DNA from: Myxococcota bacterium
GTDB taxonomy: Bacteria; Myxococcota_A; Bradymonadia; UBA7976; UBA1532
DNA length: 33,204 nucleotides
Direction: 5' to 3'
Assembly: GCA_018813065.1 (NCBI GenBank)
Contig: JAHJCH010000057.1
Coordinates: 1-33,204, forward strand
Position numbers and translations under genes: made by a program. Below, piece by piece: positions 1-6,047 of the stretch. Within the stretch, counting starts at the first letter, position 1. The number at the start of each line of letters is the position of its first letter. Under the pieces are notes generated by a model. That model worked only from the letters and a program-made list of their open reading frames with translations, made no database searches and had not been told where the DNA came from.

Positions 1-678
1 CTGCCCGCCGACGCCGACGCGCCGCCGCCGAGGCCCACCCAAGGGGCCTTGCGCGCCGCCTTGGCCGGGGTGCGCCGCAGCGACTACCTGACGCTGCTGA
101 TGATCCTCATCGCCGTGGTGCAGATCGCCATCAACCTCGTGGATTTCCTCTTTAAATCCATGGCCGAGGCGCGCTGGACGGACCCCGATCTGCGCACGCA
201 GGCCATCGGCTATGTCTATGCCGCCATCTCGATTGGCACCCTGCTCTTCAACGCCCTCACCGGCCCGATTTTTAAGCGCTGGGGCATCCCCAAGGTGCTG
301 CTGAGCGTGCCCGCCATCTTGGGGGTGGGCCTGCTGGGCTTGATCTGGGCGCCGGGCGTCTGGGCGGCGGTCATCATCAAGGTCTCCAGCAAGGTCTTTG
401 ACTACACGCTGTTTCGCACAGGCAAGGAGTTGCTCTACATCCCCCTCGACGCCCGCGAGCGGCTGGACGGCAAGCCCGTGGAGATGTGGACCTATCGCAC
501 CTCCAAGGGGCTGGCCTCGCTGCTGCTGCTGGGGCTGTCAACGGCGGCCCTGGGCCACGCGGCGGTGCTGCTCTTGTTGGGGGCGATCACGGCGCTGTGG
601 CTGGGCTTGACGGTGATCCTCGCCCGCCGCTTCCGCCGCCGGGTCAGCGCCGAGGCCGAGGCGAGGGCACCCGCCTAG
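1..678 (+). CDS. Npt1/Npt2-type nucleotide transporter-like membrane protein (3' part, 5' end outside window)
   Basis: The frame is open from base 1, so the start lies upstream; only about 225 C-terminal residues are present. They contain several hydrophobic helices and motifs resembling the bacterial ATP/ADP translocase-like (Tlc/Npt) family: a VDFLFKSMAEA stretch after a long first helix, and a KELLYIPLDARER segment followed by a YRTSKG stretch. Known members exchange or import nucleotides; homologues in free-living bacteria are mostly uncharacterised, so the substrate is unknown. The C-terminus is Arg- and Ala-rich (RRFRRR) and presumably cytoplasmic. The gene is convergent with the minus-strand gene at 675-1241, and the two stops overlap by 4 bp. 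A generic MFS carrier is the main alternative. Confidence 0.7.
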   Translation: MPADADAPPPRPTQGALRAALAGVRRSDYLTLLMILIAVVQIAINLVDFLFKSMAEARWTDPDLRTQAIGYVYAAISIGTLLFNALTGPIFKRWGIPKVLLSVPAILGVGLLGLIWAPGVWAAVIIKVSSKVFDYTLFRTGKELLYIPLDARERLDGKPVEMWTYRTSKGLASLLLLGLSTAALGHAAVLLLLGAITALWLGLTVILARRFRRRVSAEAEARAPA

Positions 679-1241
679 AGCACCATCGGGCCGCTCAGCG
701 CGCCGTTGAGCTGGAGCTGGCGGATCTCGATCCGCTCGCGGGTGACATCGACGAGGGCCACGCCGGGGGCCTCGCCGCCCTCAAAGGCGTCGCGGAGGTG
801 GCCCGGGCAGAGGCGCGGGGGGATCTTGTCGCGGTTGAGGTTAAACCGCTCATGGGGCGCCAACACCAAGAGCGCCGCGCCCTCCAGCGGGGTCTGCACG
901 GAGCGGACGACGATAAGCTGCCCCTCCACGCGCATCCCTCGCTCCGCCTCGCCGTCCGTGACCAAGCAGGCCCGCAGCCGCTGAGTGCGCGCCACCTCAT
1001 CCAAGTCAGGCTCGATCTGATCCCGCAGCACCGAGGCGAGCACGAAGTCAGGGAAGCGCAGATCATGCGGCTCAACAGGCTCAGGGAAGCGCGCCGCGCG
1101 CTCGCGCAGCACGGCCTCGACGTCATGCACGGCCAGCTCGACGGGGATGATCCGCTCTACGCCATAGTTGAGGAGCTGAAGGAGGGCCTCTTCAAGGCGC
1201 TCAAGCTCGCCGTGGGTGTTGGCGACGAAGGCGATTCTCAT
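675..1241 (-). CDS. Degenerate metallophosphoesterase-like protein
   Basis: 188 aa. The N-terminus (MRIAFVANTHGELERLEEAL) has the layout of calcineurin-like phosphoesterases of the YfcE type, whose first metal site is D-x-H-G. Here the Asp is Asn (N8) while H10-G11 remain, and no clear GD or GNHD metal-binding motifs follow. Phosphoesterase activity is therefore doubtful; the protein may be a non-catalytic relative or an unrelated fold with a chance N-terminal match. It is the last gene of a three-gene minus operon, and its ATG overlaps the NamZ stop by 4 bp (ATGA), implying translational coupling. The function is not recognised. Confidence 0.6.
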   Translation of the reverse strand: MRIAFVANTHGELERLEEALLQLLNYGVERIIPVELAVHDVEAVLRERAARFPEPVEPHDLRFPDFVLASVLRDQIEPDLDEVARTQRLRACLVTDGEAERGMRVEGQLIVVRSVQTPLEGAALLVLAPHERFNLNRDKIPPRLCPGHLRDAFEGGEAPGVALVDVTRERIEIRQLQLNGALSGPMVL

Positions 1242-2434
1242 GGTGGATACCCCTCAAAGGGCGCGCGCTGGACCAGGAAGGCCTCGGCCTCCTTCATCCT
1301 CGCTCGCCAGTAATCATCCACCGCCGAGGGCGGGGGCGCCGAGGCCAAGAGCGGGCGGCCCACGTCATCGCCCAGGAGCAGATCCAAGGCGGGGCGATCA
1401 GCGATGAACTCATAGGGCGCCGCGCGCCAAGCCAGCGCCTCGCCGTAGCGGCGGCGGATGGCGGCGAGGAGGTGGAGGCCCAGCCGCAGCGGCTGGAGGG
1501 CGCGGCGATCGGTGACATGGAGGGCCACGCCGCCGACGCGCTGCCCGGCGAGCTTGTGAAACGTGGGGCGGAAGTAGACGGCGCGCCAGGCGATCCCAGG
1601 CAGCGCCAAGGCCGTCAGATCCGCCGCCAAGGCGAAGGGCTCGATGAAGTCGGCGCCGATCAGCTCAAAGGGCCGGGTCGTGCCGCGCCCCTCGCTGAGC
1701 TGCGTGCCCTCGATCAAGCACATGCCTGGGTAGACCACCGCCGTCTCCAGCGTGGGCATGTTGGGCGAGGGCTGCACCCAAGGGATCGTCGTCTCATCGA
1801 GGTAGAGGCCGCGCCGCCAGCCCGCCACCTTGAGCACCTCTAGGCCCTCGCTGAAGCCGCCGAGGTGGGCCTGCATGGTGACCATCTCGCCCAAGGTCAA
1901 GCCGTGGCGGGTCGGCACGCTGAAGCGCCCGACGAAGCTCTCAAAGCCGGGGCGTATCCAGCCCCCCTCCACGGCGCCGCCGAGGGGGTTGGGGCGATCA
2001 AGGATGAGGACCTCCACCCCAGCGGCGTGGGCGGCCCGCGCCGCCAGGGTCGCCGTCCAGATATAGGTGTAATAGCGGCTGCCGATGTCTTGCAGATCCA
2101 CCACCAGCACATCCAGATCAGCGAGGACCTCGGGGCGGGGGATGAGGCTCTCCTCGGCGTCGCCATAGAGCGAGCAGATCGGCGCGCCGGTGTGGGGCTC
2201 GCGGGGCGCGCCGTCGACGGCGATCATGTCTTGGGCGTCGGCCCAGATGCCATGCTCGGGGCCGAAGACCCGGCGCACGTCCAGGCCGAGGGCCTTGAAG
2301 CGCGCCGTGATGTGCTCGAAGTCTTGGGTGACGGAGGCGGCGTGGCAGAGGAGGCCGAGGCGGCGGCCCTTGAGGCGGCGGCCGCCCTCCGCGATCAGGC
2401 GATCAAGCCCTGAGAGGGTGGGGACAAGCGGCAT
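1238..2434 (-). CDS. DUF1343 / NamZ-type exo-beta-N-acetylmuramidase
   Basis: 398 aa, about the usual length for DUF1343. Visible family motifs include GLDRLIAEG near the start, the FGPEHGIWADAQD block, VDLQDIGSRYYTYIWT, LDRPNPLGG, and a later EGTQLSEGRGTTRPFE block. NamZ enzymes remove terminal MurNAc residues from the non-reducing ends of peptidoglycan fragments, which suggests a role in cell-wall recycling or turnover. No signal peptide is obvious at the N-terminus (MPLVPTLSGLDRLI), so a cytoplasmic location is possible. It starts 4 bp after the stop of the upstream membrane-sensor gene and overlaps the downstream gene by 4 bp, so the three genes form one operon. Confidence 0.88.
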   Translation of the reverse strand: MPLVPTLSGLDRLIAEGGRRLKGRRLGLLCHAASVTQDFEHITARFKALGLDVRRVFGPEHGIWADAQDMIAVDGAPREPHTGAPICSLYGDAEESLIPRPEVLADLDVLVVDLQDIGSRYYTYIWTATLAARAAHAAGVEVLILDRPNPLGGAVEGGWIRPGFESFVGRFSVPTRHGLTLGEMVTMQAHLGGFSEGLEVLKVAGWRRGLYLDETTIPWVQPSPNMPTLETAVVYPGMCLIEGTQLSEGRGTTRPFELIGADFIEPFALAADLTALALPGIAWRAVYFRPTFHKLAGQRVGGVALHVTDRRALQPLRLGLHLLAAIRRRYGEALAWRAAPYEFIADRPALDLLLGDDVGRPLLASAPPPSAVDDYWRARMKEAEAFLVQRAPFEGYPP

Positions 2435-2438
2435 GAGG

Positions 2439-3992
2439 CTAGAGGATGGGGATGGGCGTCAGCGTGACCTTGCCCTCTTGAATCAGGATGATAAAGCGCA
2501 CCTGCGCGCAGCTGTACTTCTCTTTGAGCGCCGAGGCGTTGTTATCGACGTTGCGGGTGAACTTCTCAAAGGTGATGCCCTGGATTGGCTGATCCGTCTC
2601 GCGCAGCGCGGCGGTGTACTCCTTGAACAGGCGGCGCTTATAGGTCTCCTCGTCCTCCTTGACGAGCGAGATGATGCGGGGATCAAGGCCATGCTCCTCG
2701 CCGGCGATGACCGCCGCGGCGCTCACCGGCTTTTGATGGAACTCGCTGGCGTTGAGCTCATCGATAAAGAGGCGATCCTCCGCCCAGTGCTCCCCCTCCG
2801 TGGCCTCATCGTCCTCGGGCAAGGGCCGCCCTGAGAGCAGACAGACCATGATGTTGAGGTTCTGCGACATGGTGCTGGGCAGCTCACGCCCCGAGGCCTC
2901 GAACCAGTAATCCAGGTTGCCGTTGATGATCTCCATCACGCCCTGATCGATGCCCTCGAAGGGCGCCAAGAACTGCTGGAAGAAGCCCAGGATGACGCCG
3001 AGGGCCAGGAAGAAGGCGACGATAAAGGAGGCGGGTATCCAGATCAGCACCTCCTTGTCGGCCTTGAGCGTGTGGGTTTGATCGACGAGGACGATGAAGC
3101 CCACGTCCTTGGCGCTGGCGTAGCCCTCCAGCGTGCCCACGGCGGCGATATAGTTGACGCCGCGCAGATCCAGCTCCAAGAGGGCGCGCTCCCCCTTATA
3201 GAGCTGCTTGTCGGCGAGGTGTTTTTGCAGCTCGGGCTCATCGGCGGAGCTGAGGCTGGAGCTTTGGTTGAGGCGATCGCGGACGAAGTAGGCCACCTCG
3301 GTGGAGACGCGGGCCTTATCGCGGTTGGCCTCGGCGTCGGTGAGGCGGTAGCCGAGGACCACGGCGCCGAGGATCTTCTGACCTTGGCGCACCGGCGCGG
3401 CGGAGACGGTCATCGGTGAGCCCTTGATGATCCAGATATCGCGCAGACGCTCGCCGCCCTCCAGCGTGCGCTTGAGGGCGGGGCGCTCCTCAAGGACATT
3501 GGCCTCCGCCTCGCCAAACCAAGCCAGATCGGCGGCGTTGGCCACGCCGATCCCCTTGGCGTCGAGGACGACAAACCAATCGGGGGGGCTGGTGAGCAGA
3601 TCGGCCAGCTCATGGCTGGGCTTCCCCTTATGCTCGGCGAGGGCCTTAAACTTCTCCTTCCACAGATCCAGCTCTTTGTTCATGAGCTTGTGGACCTCAT
3701 AGTGGAAGTCATCCTCGCCCAGCGGGTTGCCTTCGGGATCGGCGAAGCTCTCGGGGGTGCGGGCGAGGATCTGGGCGATCTGCGCGCCGTTGGCGACCTC
3801 GGCGGTCTTGGCCATCAAGGCGAAGTCGCTCAAGGAGCGGCTGCGCGTCAGGCTGTGGCGCGCAGCCTCTACGCGATCCTTGATCTTTTGCTGGACGCCT
3901 TCGGAGATGGCCTCATCTTGGTGGTAGTAGACGACCCCGCCGGCGGCGGCGAAGACCAAGAAGAGCGTCGCGACGACTTTAAAGCGAAACAT
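2439..3992 (-). CDS. MXAN_5187-like membrane sensor protein
   Basis: 517 aa from the ATG at 3992 (a second ATG lies two codons upstream at 3998). This start is preceded by AGGATGAGG and gives an immediate membrane anchor (VVATLFLVFAAAGGVVYY). A large presumably extracytoplasmic region follows, with a CACHE-like look: DWFVVLDAKGIGVANAAD, and AAPVRQGQKILGAVVLGY. A second membrane helix comes next (WIPASFIVAFFLALGVILGF), then a HAMP-like stretch. The C-terminal segment, with TFEKFTRNVDNN and KYSCAQVRF, matches the MXAN_5187 C-terminal domain of myxobacteria as I remember it; its role is unknown. The frame stays open upstream through the IS element, but that part is transposon sequence. An insertion lies about 10 bp before the start codon and probably replaced the native promoter. 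Confidence 0.72.
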   Translation of the reverse strand: MFRFKVVATLFLVFAAAGGVVYYHQDEAISEGVQQKIKDRVEAARHSLTRSRSLSDFALMAKTAEVANGAQIAQILARTPESFADPEGNPLGEDDFHYEVHKLMNKELDLWKEKFKALAEHKGKPSHELADLLTSPPDWFVVLDAKGIGVANAADLAWFGEAEANVLEERPALKRTLEGGERLRDIWIIKGSPMTVSAAPVRQGQKILGAVVLGYRLTDAEANRDKARVSTEVAYFVRDRLNQSSSLSSADEPELQKHLADKQLYKGERALLELDLRGVNYIAAVGTLEGYASAKDVGFIVLVDQTHTLKADKEVLIWIPASFIVAFFLALGVILGFFQQFLAPFEGIDQGVMEIINGNLDYWFEASGRELPSTMSQNLNIMVCLLSGRPLPEDDEATEGEHWAEDRLFIDELNASEFHQKPVSAAAVIAGEEHGLDPRIISLVKEDEETYKRRLFKEYTAALRETDQPIQGITFEKFTRNVDNNASALKEKYSCAQVRFIILIQEGKVTLTPIPIL

Positions 3993-4005
3993 CCTCATCC
4001 TGCTA

Positions 4006-5322
4006 TCAAGAAAGTGCGCGAAGATGCGCACGGTTCTTTTCCTGCCCCGACGTGTCTTGTTGACCACATTCGTATCTGACAGGCGTAACTTTCCCGGCTG
4101 CGACAGGAACCATTCCTGCCGCAGCGCCGCCGTTGCCGGACGGACTCGCCACGGGTAGCGCAGTTGCGGTTGCGAGCCGTTCAAGGTTGAGCGCCGCGTT
4201 ATGGTCGCGGTCATGGTGTGTGCCGCATTGAGGGCACGTCCACTCACGATCATTTAACCTCAGCGTCTCATATTTCCAATGACACACCGAGCACAGTCGG
4301 CTACTTGGATACCAGCGGTTAGCGATGACCAAACGAGTGCCAAAACGCTTCGCTTTGTACTCGATCTGCGTTCTGAACATCCCAAAGCCAATGTCACTGA
4401 GGGCTCGAGCAAGCCGTTTGTTTGCGAGCATACCCTTGACATGCAAATCCTCGATTACTACCGCTTGGTTTTCGCGACAGAGCCGAGTTGTAAGCTTGTG
4501 GGTGAAATCCGCTCGAACACGGGCGATGCGGGCGTGCAGCCTTGCCAATGTCGCAGTAGATTTCCTATGGTTATTGGATACAGAAAGTTTCACGTCCTTT
4601 GGTAACCTAGACTTCGGCGCGAATCCGGCCGCCGCCTTGGCGGCCTCGATCTTGCGGCTTAGACGACGCCCACGAACCCTGAGACGGCGCAACGCGGCCT
4701 TGAGCGGCTTGGGTGCTTCGATGGCCTCGCCTGTGGAAAGTGTGGCCGCGAACTTGATACCCAAATCAACGCCGGTGATACCACTCGCCTTTCTTGTCCG
4801 GTAAAACTCTGCATCGGAGACTTCGACCTGAATCGCGATGAACCAGCGATTCGCCGTGCGTGAAACCGTGGCACTGAGGAGATTTCCGTCGAAGCGCAGC
4901 GCTTCAGCCATCGAGACATCGCCGATCTTCGGCAGCCGAACGTTTTTTGCGGTGACGCTGAATTTGTCGTTGGCAACATAGAAGCTGTCGGGACAGCGAC
5001 CCTTTTTTTTGAACCGAGGCGCGTGCGCCCGTTTGTTTGCCTTCACGTCGGCGAAGAATCTGCTCCATGCCTTGCCGAGATGAGCGAATGGCTGCGCGTG
5101 TGCATCGCGGTGAATGTCCTTGAGCCAAGGAAACAGGTTATACTTGATGGCGTTAAATTGTTTCTTCAGCGCCATCGCACTGGGTCTCTGACCGGCTGCA
5201 TACTGCCGGTTCCACTCATTCAGCGCCCAGTTCCAGACTTTACGCGCTGTGCCACATGCGCGGGCGAAATAGTTTGCCTGTTCCGGCGTTGGATAAAGCG
5301 CGATTTTATGAGTCAGTTGCAT
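4006..5322 (-). CDS. tnpB: TnpB RNA-guided nuclease, IS607/IS605 type
   Basis: 438 aa, normal to slightly long for TnpB. AGGAAGG lies 6 nt before the ATG. All three RuvC acidic residues are visible in their usual contexts: Asp in TGVDLGIKFAATLS, Glu in VVIEDLHVKGM and Asp in DRDHNAALNL. The zinc finger is complete (CSVC then CPQC). TnpB proteins are guided by a right-end omega RNA, cut next to a transposon-adjacent motif and promote element retention. The C-terminal tail (VTPVRYECGQQDTSGQEKN) overlaps the region where the omega RNA scaffold would be encoded. Nothing suggests loss of nuclease function, unlike the linked tnpA. Confidence 0.93.
   Translation of the reverse strand: MQLTHKIALYPTPEQANYFARACGTARKVWNWALNEWNRQYAAGQRPSAMALKKQFNAIKYNLFPWLKDIHRDAHAQPFAHLGKAWSRFFADVKANKRAHAPRFKKKGRCPDSFYVANDKFSVTAKNVRLPKIGDVSMAEALRFDGNLLSATVSRTANRWFIAIQVEVSDAEFYRTRKASGITGVDLGIKFAATLSTGEAIEAPKPLKAALRRLRVRGRRLSRKIEAAKAAAGFAPKSRLPKDVKLSVSNNHRKSTATLARLHARIARVRADFTHKLTTRLCRENQAVVIEDLHVKGMLANKRLARALSDIGFGMFRTQIEYKAKRFGTRLVIANRWYPSSRLCSVCHWKYETLRLNDREWTCPQCGTHHDRDHNAALNLERLATATALPVASPSGNGGAAAGMVPVAAGKVTPVRYECGQQDTSGQEKNRAHLRALS
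4014..4031. repeat. Right-end hairpin of the IS607-like element
   Basis: GTGCGC, a 6-nt loop (GAAGAT), then GCGCAC: a perfect 6-bp stem near the 3' end of tnpB and about 20 bp from the start codon of the neighbouring sensor gene. It is probably part of the transposon right end and the omega RNA 3' scaffold. It could instead act as a weak terminator for tnpB, though no U-run follows it on the minus strand. Confidence 0.55.
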
Positions 5323-5642
5323 TTTTATCCTTCCTCAACGCTTCATCCAGCTTTTGGGGGACTAATTCGACATTCGCCACAACAAACTCTTCCAGCACCT
5401 CGCGCTGGTTGACCAGAACAATCTTCTGTGCCACGCTGGGAACGCGGCAGTATGCGACCAGCCGTGTCGGCTTAGATATCGGCTGCTTCAAGCCGATAAA
5501 CTCTCGGATCTGCGCTTTCGTGTATAGACGAAGATTGTTCTCTGTTCGCGCCACTGGAATGAACCGTCCTTCACTTCCCCAGCATCTTGACCGATACGCC
5601 TAGTAACTTCGCCGCCTTGCTTGTGCTCATGGTGCTTTTCAT
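5306..5642 (-). pseudogene. Decayed IS607-type TnpA serine recombinase
   Basis: From the ATG at 5642 the minus strand encodes a MerR-type helix-turn-helix start (MSTSKAAKLLGVSVKMLGK from the internal ATG at 5630), then a TGA at 5571-5573. The rest of the family pattern continues in another frame (RFIPVARTENNLRLYTKAQI, then TRLVAYCRVPSVAQK and NQREVLEEF), so a frameshift lies near 5565-5573. The catalytic serine of this family follows the YxRV motif; here that residue is Pro (YCRVPS). The frame ends at 5306 after an unrelated-looking tail, so most of the resolvase domain and everything beyond it is missing. The remnant overlaps the tnpB start by 17 bp. Three independent defects make it inactive. 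Confidence 0.85.
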
Positions 5643-5645
5643 GAG

Positions 5646-5663
5646 GCGATAATATACTATCGC
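5646..5663. repeat. AT-rich inverted repeat upstream of the tnpA remnant
   Basis: GCGATA, 6 nt (ATATAC), then TATCGC, a perfect 6-bp inverted repeat located immediately upstream of the tnpA start. Its AT-rich centre stands out in GC-rich surroundings. It could be the left-end recombinase site, or part of the tnpA promoter with a TATTAT-like -10 on the minus strand. Neither role can be shown from sequence alone. Confidence 0.45.
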
Positions 5664-6047
5664 GGCTCATATGCAATACTAGATGACGAGAGTCGCAACG
5701 CGCGCTGTCCTGACGGTGCTTGGCTGGAGCGGCGGGTCAAGGTGTTACTGAAGCGATCGATCTTCGTCGAGGGCGGGGTGCGTTGGAGGGTGTACTTGAT
5801 TATGGGATGGTCGATGAAGAGGCCCCTTGAGCGTCGCCAACCCCCTCCCCCCCGGATCTCCCTCGCGCCGCAACTCGCGCTGTCGAGCACATGAGGCACC
5901 CTTGAGGCTTGGCGATCGTCTCGCCCCGCCATCAAAGGTCAACGAAGTTTTGATGTGACTGCCCCAAAGTCTGCGCGGCAGCGCCCTTGAAGGATGTGCC
6001 CCCCTCTGCTAAATAGCCCCTCTCCCGAACGAGGGGAAAACGCACCC
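5664..6047. other. Intergenic stretch with a possible truncated gene remnant
   Basis: About 380 bp between the IS element and the kinase gene. On the plus strand a frame is open from the IS boundary to a TGA at 5892-5894. It encodes a stretch rich in charged residues, including AWLERRVKVLLKRSIFVEGG, without a convincing start. It may be the 3' end of a gene cut by the IS insertion, or chance open frame in GC-rich DNA. The following bases up to 6030 hold the presumed kinase promoter; no clear -35/-10 pair is visible. A GAGGGG at 6031-6036 is the likely ribosome binding site of the kinase gene. Confidence 0.25.

Larger units (their letters stand above)
4006..5663 (-). mobile_element. IS607-like insertion element with intact tnpB and decayed tnpA
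   Basis: The element carries a relic of a MerR-HTH/serine-recombinase TnpA (5306-5642) followed by a full-length TnpB (4006-5322), the gene order of IS607. Its right end has a 6-bp-stem hairpin at 4014-4031 just inside the tnpB stop. An AT-rich inverted repeat at 5646-5663 lies upstream of tnpA. The exact ends are not defined; IS607 elements make no target-site duplication, so boundaries cannot be read from flanking repeats. GC content is visibly lower than in the flanking genes. It sits directly upstream of the MXAN_5187-like gene. Confidence 0.8.

Noticed and set aside
4000..4253. N-terminal extension of the MXAN_5187-like frame through the IS
   Set aside because: It lies opposite codons of tnpB on the same strand in another frame and lacks any family resemblance; the membrane anchor and ribosome site support the start at 3992.
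5657..5935. 92-aa minus-strand frame between the IS element and the kinase gene
   Set aside because: No ribosome site, no recognisable domain, Arg/Ser-rich composition typical of chance frames.
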